Below are positions 15,240 to 22,321 of a DNA stretch of 26,039 bases, in pieces. The stretch covers positions 22,021-48,059 of the forward strand of contig DDER01000023.1 in assembly GCA_002336735.1 (NCBI GenBank). The letters run 5' to 3'. Source of the DNA: Candidatus Saccharibacteria bacterium UBA1949. Lineage in GTDB: Bacteria > Patescibacteriota > Saccharimonadia > Saccharimonadales > Saccharimonadaceae. The notes under the pieces were generated by a model. The model ran no database searches. It had not been told where the DNA came from and was given only the letters and a program-made list of their open reading frames with translations. Made by a program: the position numbers and the translations under genes. Position 1 is the stretch's first letter. The number at the start of each line of letters is the position of its first letter.

Positions 15240-16149
15240 CGCTCACCGCCCTCTCTCGATACATGTCCATAAATATTTCCTCAAGACCAATCTCCGTGAT
15301 CGTCGCATCAGTGAGCGATTGCGAAGCAATCCAACGCAATACTGGCTGAGTCATCGTGTCTACTTCAAAAACGCGATGGTGGAGGGTTTTGGCAATCATC
15401 GCCATACCAAGTCGAGGCGGCGGATCGAGAATTGTCGCTCGTGGTGCATACGCGAGCGTAATCCGTCGACGAGAAGCTTGCAAAACATCACGTACATTGA
15501 CTGTCTCAATCACCTCTCCTTGTTTCATAAATGTAATCACATCACAGACTTCTTGCACTCCGCTGAGGATATGGCTCGACATAAACACCGTTTTGTCCCG
15601 TCGTGCATAGCTGCGTATGACTTGATAAAACTTTTGCTGCATCAGCGGGTCAAGCCCAGTCGTCGGCTCATCAAGAATCAATAGATCAGGGTCATCAATC
15701 AGTGCTGCCAAAAGACCGATTTTTTGCTTGTTACCACGCGAGAGCAGGCCAATTTTTCGTTTGAGATTTACGTCGAGGTCGTTGCATAGTTTTGCGAGGT
15801 GTTTGTAGTTCTTGTGGCCGCGCAATCTCGCAATGTATGTCAAATAGTGATGACCCGTCAGGTTCTCATACAGCTCGAAATCGCCCGATAGATAGCCGAT
15901 CGTGTGTTTGAGCCGCGTGCTTTGTTTGTGAGAATCTTGACCAAATAGTTCTATCTCGCCTTTGGTTGGTCGGAGAAAATCCATAATAATCCGAATAATG
16001 GTAGTTTTGCCGGCTCCATTTGGCCCCAAGAATCCATGAATATGTCCCTGCCCTACCTCAAAAGACACGCCATTAAGTGCCGTGGTAGTGCCAAACTTTT
16101 TGGTCACATGCCGCATCGCGATCACTGGTGGACGGGGCGTTTGCGCCAT
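15232..16149 (-). CDS. ABC transporter ATPase, CcmA-like (ABC-2 exporter)
   Basis: A 305-residue ATPase driving the adjacent ABC-2 permease. Walker A is GPNGAGKTT (42-50). The signature is the variant LLSRGNKQK, common in ABC-2 export ATPases in place of LSGGQ. Walker B is LLILDEPTTGLDP and the H-loop is in FMSSHILSGVQEVC. The C-terminal 80 residues form the usual regulatory extension and end in IGLEEIFMDMYRERA. The start is set at the ATG at 16149: AAGGAGGAG (16157-16165) lies 7 bases upstream, and the promoter is just beyond. An in-frame GTG at 16170 sits at the transcription start and would overlap the ribosome site, so it is rejected. Confidence 0.93.
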   Translation of the reverse strand: MAQTPRPPVIAMRHVTKKFGTTTALNGVSFEVGQGHIHGFLGPNGAGKTTIIRIIMDFLRPTKGEIELFGQDSHKQSTRLKHTIGYLSGDFELYENLTGHHYLTYIARLRGHKNYKHLAKLCNDLDVNLKRKIGLLSRGNKQKIGLLAALIDDPDLLILDEPTTGLDPLMQQKFYQVIRSYARRDKTVFMSSHILSGVQEVCDVITFMKQGEVIETVNVRDVLQASRRRITLAYAPRATILDPPPRLGMAMIAKTLHHRVFEVDTMTQPVLRWIASQSLTDATITEIGLEEIFMDMYRERAVSDV

Positions 16150-16174
16150 AGTAGTACTCCTCCTTCCCACCTCT

Positions 16175-16183
16175 AGTATATCA
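16175..16183 (-). promoter_or_regulatory. Extended -10 promoter of the ABC operon
   Basis: The minus strand reads TGATATACT. The expected start of transcription is near 16168, giving an approximately 19-base leader that contains AAGGAGGAG. It lies back to back with the plus-strand promoter at 16206-16234, so a bound regulator could affect both. Confidence 0.6.
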
Positions 16184-16205
16184 GCATTACTAGCTACCGG
16201 CTCTC

Positions 16206-16234
16206 TTGACTTTTAATACTGTTTGTGCTAATAT
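16206..16234 (+). promoter_or_regulatory. Sigma-70-type promoter of the plus-strand gene
   Basis: TTGACT (16206-16211) and TAATAT (16229-16234) separated by exactly 17 bases, the best -35/-10 pair seen in the window. Transcription should start near 16241. That is downstream of the ATG at 16238, so translation must begin at a later codon, most simply the ATG at 16277. Confidence 0.7.
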
Positions 16235-16276
16235 TATATGAGATACTATCACAATACCACAAACATAAAAACAAAC

Positions 16277-17395
16277 ATGACTCATCCCGAAGCCCTCCCC
16301 CAACCAACCAATAGCCCTTCGCTCGCTGATCGGCTTGAACCCGAGACACGCGCTCAGCTCGAAGCCATGATAACTCATCAAGCAAATGAGTTGCCCACTG
16401 ACCGTGAGCGCATTCCCACTGAAGTCCGTGAAGCTCTCGGTCAAGAGGCGGTCACTCTCACCGAAACCACCCCCGACCAGCCATTACCAACGCCTAAGCC
16501 GAAGCCCCCTACCCGGAAGTCTCAGACCCGTAAGCCTCGACAGTATCAACAGCCCCATGTATCTATGCAACAACCAGCACCAAAAAAAGTTGCAAAAACC
16601 GAAACTTCCGAGAACAACACACCAACTACGCAGCCCGACGAGCCCCTATCTCAATTTGAACCCAAAGAGTTGCTCTTCCCGACTATTACCCGCCATTTCC
16701 ACGACCTAGAACGTCGCGTCTATATGGCTCAGGATGCTATCAGTGCGGTCAGTAATGCCAAAGATAAGATCCAGATTGGCCTCGCTCACAAACGCGCCGA
16801 TAAATATGCCGCCAAGGCCGCTACTGCCCGCACGCGCCGAGGTAGCCTAGGCCACGGTCGCTATGCCGCTCTCGCCGCCAACACCGCACGAGTCAAAAGT
16901 CGTAGAGCGATGCAAAGAAATCAACGCTTGCAGGAGCGTTTGACGCGCCGTGTTGCACACTTCAAAGCGCGCCACGACGACCTACCCGACACATATCTCC
17001 AACAAATCGAACGATCGAGCCGCCTACCGAGATCATCAGACGTCTCATCGATCGATGCGCCGCTGTCATTGTTACGCGATCACCATGATGCCATACGAGA
17101 CGGTATGCGCTATCTCGACTCGACTGGCGTCAATTCGGCAGAGGCTCGCAAGAAGCGTTCCGAAGACCTCAACCTGAACTTCTTTACACCCGCAGCTATC
17201 TCAGCCGAAAAACGCCGCGCCCGCGAGCGTGCTACAGATAGTCTACCAGCTCGCAGCACTTGGGAAAGCGCCGAGCACTACCAAAAACGCATCGAGAAAC
17301 TACAGCGAGAACGTCAAGCCACTATCAAACGTGGTGTCGATGAGCGCACTGCCCGCGCCCGCAAAGCACGCGACGCCATCGGCCTCACCACCTAG
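16277..17395 (+). CDS. Unrecognised basic, helix-rich protein; the only plus-strand gene
   Basis: A 372-residue protein I do not recognise. Residues 1-130 are rich in Pro, Thr, Gln and Glu with low-complexity runs (PTPKPKPPTRKSQTRKP at 71-87) and are probably disordered. Residues 131-372 are predicted mostly helical and very basic. The densest stretch (about 170-232) alternates Ala with Lys and Arg, and a second basic helical part runs from 288 to the end (AEKRRARERA, RIEKLQRERQATIKRG, RTARARKARDA). There is no cysteine, no signal peptide and no membrane segment. The composition would suit binding of nucleic acid or another acidic surface, but that is inference only. The start at 16277 is chosen because the promoter places transcription near 16241. 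No Shine-Dalgarno is present in the A-rich leader. It converges on lysS, with 22 bases between stops. Confidence 0.8.
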   Translation: MTHPEALPQPTNSPSLADRLEPETRAQLEAMITHQANELPTDRERIPTEVREALGQEAVTLTETTPDQPLPTPKPKPPTRKSQTRKPRQYQQPHVSMQQPAPKKVAKTETSENNTPTTQPDEPLSQFEPKELLFPTITRHFHDLERRVYMAQDAISAVSNAKDKIQIGLAHKRADKYAAKAATARTRRGSLGHGRYAALAANTARVKSRRAMQRNQRLQERLTRRVAHFKARHDDLPDTYLQQIERSSRLPRSSDVSSIDAPLSLLRDHHDAIRDGMRYLDSTGVNSAEARKKRSEDLNLNFFTPAAISAEKRRARERATDSLPARSTWESAEHYQKRIEKLQRERQATIKRGVDERTARARKARDAIGLTT

Positions 17396-17417
17396 ATAGC
17401 TAACAGCTCGTTTGTTA

Positions 17418-18950
17418 TTAACGCTCGCCTCTCAGCCGTGCGATCAGCCAATCTCTCGGCAAAATAGTAAGAAACCATCCAGCACGCGGCCCCGACGTTT
17501 TGCCAATTATGAGGCGATAGAGGCTTGCGAAAAGTTCTCTAGGTGGTAGATCGACTTTATCTTTAAATTCGTAGATTGTACTGTGAAACCATGCGCCGTC
17601 TGCATCGCTAGGCGCAGCGACTATCTTGTCTGCCAGAGCACTAAAGTAACGCTTCTCTTCGTCGCTAAATTGATGTAGATCAACCGTGTCGGTAAGGCTA
17701 AATGTGAGTTCTTCGGGGGCCCATGTATCGAGCCATGTATCAATGAGCTTTAGCTCGCGTCGGATAATATCACCTTGCAGATCAGCCACCTCCGAATGTT
17801 CGGTACGTCGAATAATCGCAAGCGTGCCTTCAGGGTCGCGAAGTGCCGCCTGATAGCTTGCCACAAGATGCGAAAACGGCACGCTACTAACAGTGCGTTC
17901 GCTCACTCTATCGAGGCACAAATCAACCACCTGCTGCTCCCACGACTCTCGATCTGTCTTGTCGAGAAGTGCCGCAAAATCATCAAACAATCGGAGCAGC
18001 GTCTCGCCCTCACCAAAGAACAACTGCTTGTCTGGGGCAGAGCGAAACAGAAAAAACTTCACGATTTCTGGCGGCAAAATTGTCAGCAGCTCAGCAGCCG
18101 TGACGACATCACCTGCCGACTTGCTCATTTTTTTGGTTTCGCCAACACGATTGATAAAATGGTATGGCACAGGCAGCGGCGGTTCGATGCCAAACACTTC
18201 CTTGGCGATCACGACACCCGTATCATAGGAGCCGCCTTTTGTCGCATGATCGCGGCCAAACGGTTCGGCAGCTACATTGAGCAGTTCCCAGCGTGCTGGC
18301 CAGTCGATGCGCCAGTTGAGTTTGACAGCTCCATCATCGTAGCGAGTTGTTTTTTCGGTACCATCAGCATCGATATAACGAAGTGTTTTTTCGGTGGTAT
18401 TGATTGATGTAAATTGGCGGTTTTTGATTCGACCGTTTTCGACTACTTGGATCGGTGACCACGCCTCGTCGAGTGCGCGCCCAGATATATCGGCAAGGAT
18501 CTGGCGAATTGTTGCAACATGCGCAAGCGAGGTTTCTATCACCGACACGTATGCTCCCTTGCGATATCTCTCATGCGCTCGGACGATTTCCATGATGAGA
18601 TTCATTTTTGCGGCGGCATCAACCAAGTCTGCGAGGAAGAAGTCAGCATAGCTCCGGTCGCTCCCATCTGGAGCTGGCACGTCACACAGCGGCATACCTA
18701 GGTATTGTTCCCAATCACTCGATACATTGGCAGGAACTTTGCGAAATACATCGAGATCATCGACGACATGAATATGGCGCGCTTTCTTGCCGCGACGTAA
18801 CAATTCGACGGCGATTATTTCTGCCGTCATCACTTCGCGCAGCGTACCAAGGTGATATGTCCCGCTCGGCGACACTCCAGATGAAACAACAATCTCATCA
18901 TCACCATGAATCTCGATCAGCTGATCAACTATTGTATTTAGCCATTGCAT
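17418..18950 (-). CDS. lysS: Class I lysyl-tRNA synthetase
   Basis: Attaches lysine to tRNA-Lys using the Rossmann-type class I fold, rather than the class II enzyme of most bacteria. Of 510 residues, the HIGH-equivalent is HLGT (33-36, in SPSGTYHLGTLREV) and the KMSKS loop is intact (274-278). Class I LysRS signatures WRIDWPARW (213-221) and FGRDHATKGGSYDTG (231-245) are present. Such enzymes are standard in archaea and occur in scattered bacteria, so transfer at some time is likely, though codon use does not look foreign to me. It has its own promoter, and its message would have about 5 leader bases and no Shine-Dalgarno. Confidence 0.95.
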   Translation of the reverse strand: MQWLNTIVDQLIEIHGDDEIVVSSGVSPSGTYHLGTLREVMTAEIIAVELLRRGKKARHIHVVDDLDVFRKVPANVSSDWEQYLGMPLCDVPAPDGSDRSYADFFLADLVDAAAKMNLIMEIVRAHERYRKGAYVSVIETSLAHVATIRQILADISGRALDEAWSPIQVVENGRIKNRQFTSINTTEKTLRYIDADGTEKTTRYDDGAVKLNWRIDWPARWELLNVAAEPFGRDHATKGGSYDTGVVIAKEVFGIEPPLPVPYHFINRVGETKKMSKSAGDVVTAAELLTILPPEIVKFFLFRSAPDKQLFFGEGETLLRLFDDFAALLDKTDRESWEQQVVDLCLDRVSERTVSSVPFSHLVASYQAALRDPEGTLAIIRRTEHSEVADLQGDIIRRELKLIDTWLDTWAPEELTFSLTDTVDLHQFSDEEKRYFSALADKIVAAPSDADGAWFHSTIYEFKDKVDLPPRELFASLYRLIIGKTSGPRAGWFLTILPRDWLIARLRGER

Positions 18951-18961
18951 AAGTGTTCTCT

Positions 18962-18990
18962 AGTATAACAGAGGCGAGAGCGATCCTCAA
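18962..18990 (-). promoter_or_regulatory. Promoter of lysS
   Basis: On the minus strand TTGAGG (18985-18990) and TATACT (18962-18967) are 17 bases apart, and the -10 has a TG extension (TGTTATACT). The predicted start is near 18955, only about 5 bases before the lysS ATG. All three promoter parts are seen in sequence; activity is inferred. Confidence 0.65.
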
Positions 18991-19040
18991 TATCAATAGA
19001 CTCCAACAGGAGGCTAGATGCTAGATGTGCGTCAATACTA

Positions 19041-19496
19041 CTAGGCTATCTCTTTGATCGTGTACGAAGTCTCGCCCTTGGGAGTAACAATTGTTGCGGT
19101 ATCCCCAGCTGTTTTACCCATGAGCGCTTCGCCCAGTGGAGATTCGTTACTAACTTTGCCCTCCATTGGATCAGCCTCGACGGGACCAACGATCACGTAC
19201 GTCACTTCTTTGGCGCCGTTTTTGAGGGTGACACGGCTACCAAGCGATACTTTGCTTGATTTGCGCGCTTTGATCAATTCAGCGTTCATCAGAATATCTT
19301 CGATCTCAGCAACACGAGTCTCCACAATGCCCTGCTCTTCGCGCGCACTATCATACTCAGCATTTTCGCTCAGATCGCCGTAGTCTCGGGCTTCAGCAAT
19401 CTTGTCAGCGATATCGCTACGACGACTTTTGAGATCAGCTAGCTCCGCCTCTAATTCTTTGCGGCCTTCATCAGTAATTTGATACATCTTTTTCAT
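19041..19496 (-). CDS. greA: Transcription elongation factor GreA
   Basis: Rescues backtracked RNA polymerase by stimulating transcript cleavage through the secondary channel. The 151-residue product has the N-terminal antiparallel coiled coil (about 8-75). Its acidic tip contains DLSENAEYD, with Asp41 and Glu44 at the same numbers as the catalytic residues of E. coli GreA. The C-terminal FKBP-like domain includes VGPVEADPMEGKVSNESPLGEALMGK. Length is slightly below the usual 158. A ribosome site GAAGGA lies about 8 bases upstream. It follows proS by 96 bases, and lysS lies downstream with its own promoter. Confidence 0.96.
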   Translation of the reverse strand: MKKMYQITDEGRKELEAELADLKSRRSDIADKIAEARDYGDLSENAEYDSAREEQGIVETRVAEIEDILMNAELIKARKSSKVSLGSRVTLKNGAKEVTYVIVGPVEADPMEGKVSNESPLGEALMGKTAGDTATIVTPKGETSYTIKEIA

Positions 19497-19592
19497 AATT
19501 GATTCCTTCGTTTTGCTACTATTAGCTAATAGATACCTCCGCCGGCAAGAGTGAGTAGTGAGCAGTCTTTTTCCCTCCTGCGGATTTCTTGT

Positions 19593-20831
19593 CTAGCCCA
19601 GTCTATCAACTAGTTCAGCGACTGTCAATACCTCAGTTTGACCGGTTTTTCTCTCTGTAAATTCGTATTTTTCATCCCCCATCAGTCGGTCACTTACAGT
19701 CACACGGTACGGAATACCGAGCAGCTCGGCATCGGCAAATTTTGCGCCCGGCCGTTCGTCGCGATCATCATAAATCACTTCGACTCCGCGGCCCCCAAGC
19801 TCCGCATACAAATCGTCAGCCGTTTGTTTCGACTCGGTGCCAATCTGCACGAGATAGACCCTAGCTGGCGCAATATTCTCGGGCCACACGATTCCTTTTT
19901 CGTCAGCAAATTTCTCCACGATCACACCCATGGCACGAGTGATACCAATACCATAGCTGGCGAGGTAAATGGGCTGCTGGCGACCATCGGCGTCGGTAAA
20001 ATATATACCCATTTGCTGGCTTTTTTCGGTGCCAAATTTGAAGATATTGCCTACCTCGGCGGTCGTAACAGGCACGAGGGTGGCTTTGTCGACCCCTAGT
20101 TCGGCGGTAGCTTCGTCAAGTACTTCTTCGTTGACCGCCACGGTTTTGTCGGCGTTGATATACAAAACATCCTCGCCGGCCTCACAAATAGTCTGAAACT
20201 CGTGGCTAAACTTGGTAAATGCCCCACCGCTAGCAAAGGTCACAAACGTTTCGTCACCCAGACCCAGCCGATTATACACGCGCTGGTAGGTTGCGGTGAC
20301 TGTGTCGTAGTAGGCGTCCATATCTGCCTGCGATGCGTGCAGACTGTACATGTCTTTCATCACAAATTCTCGGCCGCGCATGATACCGCTTTTGGCGCGC
20401 AATTCGTTGCGTAGTTTGGTTTGAAACTGATACACACTGATCGGCAGGTCTTTGTAGCTTTTAACAAACTGTTGCATCATTTCCATGATAGCTTCTTCGT
20501 GGCTCCAGGCCAGGCCTAGCTCGGTATCGTCTTGCAGCTTTGTTTTGAACCACACATCTACCACCTCGTCGCTCCAGCGGCTAGTACCTTCCCAGGTTTC
20601 GCGGCGCTGCAGGTTGGTCATTATTAACTCTTGGCCGCCAACGGCGTTCATTTCCTCACGCACAATCTGTTTGATATTTTCGAGCACCCTTAGCCCTAGT
20701 GGTGTGTAGGCATAGACACCAGCCATGACTTTATATACATAGCCCGCCCGTATCAGTAGCTGGGCGTTTTTGGCTACCTCGTCACCAGGAGCGGTTTTGC
20801 TGGTTTTGATAAAACTTTGTGATAATCGCAT
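19593..20831 (-). CDS. proS: Prolyl-tRNA synthetase without the INS editing domain
   Basis: Class II synthetase charging tRNA-Pro. The 412-residue product starts with the bacterial-type MRLSQSFIKTSKTAPGDEVAKN and has motif 1 near 28-65, motif 2 (TKLRNELRAKSGIMRGREFVMKD, 138-160) and motif 3 with GIGITR (294-299). The C-terminal anticodon-binding domain (about 322-412) includes YDDRDERPGAKFADAELLGIP. Between motifs 2 and 3 only a short linker (about 215-260) replaces the roughly 180-residue INS domain that hydrolyses Ala-tRNA-Pro in long bacterial ProRS, explaining the length of 412 against about 570. Alphaproteobacteria show a similar loss. It follows proB by 9 bases. Confidence 0.95.
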   Translation of the reverse strand: MRLSQSFIKTSKTAPGDEVAKNAQLLIRAGYVYKVMAGVYAYTPLGLRVLENIKQIVREEMNAVGGQELIMTNLQRRETWEGTSRWSDEVVDVWFKTKLQDDTELGLAWSHEEAIMEMMQQFVKSYKDLPISVYQFQTKLRNELRAKSGIMRGREFVMKDMYSLHASQADMDAYYDTVTATYQRVYNRLGLGDETFVTFASGGAFTKFSHEFQTICEAGEDVLYINADKTVAVNEEVLDEATAELGVDKATLVPVTTAEVGNIFKFGTEKSQQMGIYFTDADGRQQPIYLASYGIGITRAMGVIVEKFADEKGIVWPENIAPARVYLVQIGTESKQTADDLYAELGGRGVEVIYDDRDERPGAKFADAELLGIPYRVTVSDRLMGDEKYEFTERKTGQTEVLTVAELVDRLG

Positions 20832-20840
20832 AACTAGCGT

Positions 20841-21581
20841 CTATTGTACAATTTTTGTACCCGATTTGCCAGAGAGAGCTGATTCTATAGATCGCTCTGA
20901 GGCGGCATACGCAATATAGACTTCACTGCCACCCTCGATCGCGCGAGCCGCCGCAAGCAATTTGCTATTCGCACCACCTCGACCAAATTGTGATCCGCCC
21001 GCCCGGATATGCTGACTAGCGTCCTCGAGCGATACTTCGCTGAGCCGGCGTTGGGTGTCAGCACCGAAGTCTGCCTGTATGCCATCTTGGTCGGTCAGCA
21101 GCACGAGCCGCTCGGCACCGAGCGCCACGGCGACCTCGGCCGCCAGCTGATCATTGTCCCCAAAACTGATTTCGTCATTGCTCAGCGCATCATTCTCGTT
21201 GACAATCGGCACACCACCGTACTGCCACACCTGCTCGATACCGCAGACAAATGCTGCCATAGCGTCTCGATTGCCAAAATCCCGTCGCGTGAGCAACATC
21301 TGACCAATTGATTTGTGTTCAAATGCTTCTCGCCACTGCCTGAGCAGACCGACCTGCCCGATCATCGCCAGCGCTTGGAGCTGACACACATTAGTCGGAC
21401 GTGCCTCGAGACCGACCTGCCTGACGCCAAACCCGATCGCACCAGATGTCACCAACACAATACGGTATTCAGTCTCAAGAGCGTGAATGCTCTCAGCAAT
21501 CATCACAAATGTCGAGTGAGGCTGCTCATGCGCACCGAGCAGCGTACTTGTACCGACTTTTACGACAAGAATCGGCTTCAT
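20841..21581 (-). CDS. proB: Glutamate 5-kinase, kinase domain only
   Basis: Phosphorylates L-glutamate to gamma-glutamyl phosphate, the first step of proline synthesis. The 246-residue product is a single amino-acid-kinase domain: VVKVGTSTLLG (6-16), LVTSGAIGFGVRQVG (43-57), LLTRRDFGNRD (96-106), PIVNENDALSNDEISFGDND (125-144), LLTDQDG (161-167) and a GGANSKLLAA segment (202-211). The C-terminal PUA domain of E. coli ProB is absent, as in many short ProB proteins. The ATG at 21581 shares a base with the CPBP stop (TAATG) and begins exactly at the conserved kinase start; a longer in-frame start at 21674 would add 31 unrelated residues. No proA or proC is in the window. Confidence 0.9.
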   Translation of the reverse strand: MKPILVVKVGTSTLLGAHEQPHSTFVMIAESIHALETEYRIVLVTSGAIGFGVRQVGLEARPTNVCQLQALAMIGQVGLLRQWREAFEHKSIGQMLLTRRDFGNRDAMAAFVCGIEQVWQYGGVPIVNENDALSNDEISFGDNDQLAAEVAVALGAERLVLLTDQDGIQADFGADTQRRLSEVSLEDASQHIRAGGSQFGRGGANSKLLAAARAIEGGSEVYIAYAASERSIESALSGKSGTKIVQ

Positions 21582-22321
21582 TATCGTCCCAGACCAGGCA
21601 GCAGCAACGGATTGACAAATAACAGATAAAACGCAATTGCATTTTTGAGAATATGCACGATCAATCCCGCCCATATTGCTCCCGTATATTCACGCAGCAA
21701 GCACATACCGATACTGAGGACAAATACACTGACTGCGACATTGAGCTGGAGATGCGCAACCGCAAATAGCACGCTCACCACCAGCATCGCCGCCCAAAAC
21801 GGCATCCTGCGAGCACGTAACTTGCCATATAAATAGCCGCGAAATACGATTTCTTCAGTGATCGGTGCGAGTATCACAAGCAGCAAAAACCCCAGAGCCA
21901 TCTGGGTCGAACCGTGCAACCTGCCGATGCCGACGTCTTGAACCTGTTGCCAATCAATCGGAAGTAGCGGCACGATCAATGCCATCACGACGAAGTACGC
22001 TATGATCGTTGCTATCCCCAACCATATATCACGCCATCGCGGCCATACATGAACGCCGATCTCGCGCCATGTCGTACCGTATTTCCAAAACACCCACGGG
22101 GCTCCCACCATAATTAACAACATCACTACATAAAACAGCGCTGTCATGACCAACGGCATGAGGATGGGGTTGCCTGCCGCAAATGACGTATCGATCTGAA
22201 GCCATAGATAGACAAGTATCTCGAGTATGATCTTGGCAGCGGCAAAACAGCACACGAGCCACATAGGGATCAGCAGCCAAGACAGCCGCCCGCCGAGATT
22301 ATTTCGCCAACTTGCCCACAT
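21581..22321 (-). CDS. CPBP family intramembrane metalloprotease
   Basis: A 246-residue polytopic membrane protein with about seven hydrophobic segments. It carries the three CPBP (Rce1/Abi) motifs: EEIVFR (156-161, with Glu156, Glu157 and Arg161), His190 in FAVAHLQLN, and His223 with Asn227 in IVHILKNA. These place a metal-dependent active site inside the membrane. Known relatives process prenylated proteins or bacteriocin-related peptides, but bacterial substrates are mostly unknown. It overlaps rseP by 23 bases and proB by 1 base, so it belongs to this operon. Its start is not supported by a good ribosome site, and the coupling to rseP is probably what drives translation. Confidence 0.9.
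   Translation of the reverse strand: MWASWRNNLGGRLSWLLIPMWLVCCFAAAKIILEILVYLWLQIDTSFAAGNPILMPLVMTALFYVVMLLIMVGAPWVFWKYGTTWREIGVHVWPRWRDIWLGIATIIAYFVVMALIVPLLPIDWQQVQDVGIGRLHGSTQMALGFLLLVILAPITEEIVFRGYLYGKLRARRMPFWAAMLVVSVLFAVAHLQLNVAVSVFVLSIGMCLLREYTGAIWAGLIVHILKNAIAFYLLFVNPLLLPGLGR

Noticed and set aside
16238..16276. Earlier ATG for the plus-strand gene
   Set aside because: It lies 4 bases after the -10 element and upstream of the expected transcription start.
17396..17417. Possible bidirectional terminator between the convergent orphan gene and lysS
   Set aside because: Only a 5-bp TAACA/TGTTA stem with no T-run; too weak to call. No clear intrinsic terminator was found elsewhere in the window either.
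17775..18407. 210-codon open frame on the plus strand
   Set aside because: Antisense shadow of lysS, whose KMSKS and other motifs lie in the same stretch.
19014..19027. Tandem CTAGATG repeat between greA and lysS
   Set aside because: Only two copies of seven bases; no sign of a longer repeat or mobile element end.
19519..19532. Perfect 14-base palindrome CTATTAGCTAATAG upstream of greA
   Set aside because: One or two such palindromes are expected by chance in 26 kb. It could be an operator, but no promoter of quality overlaps it. The rest of the 96-base proS-greA gap shows only a weak TTGCCG-like -35.
21582..21674. Longer N-terminus for proB
   Set aside because: The 31 extra residues are out-of-frame CPBP coding sequence with no kinase similarity; the conserved fold begins at the ATG at 21581.
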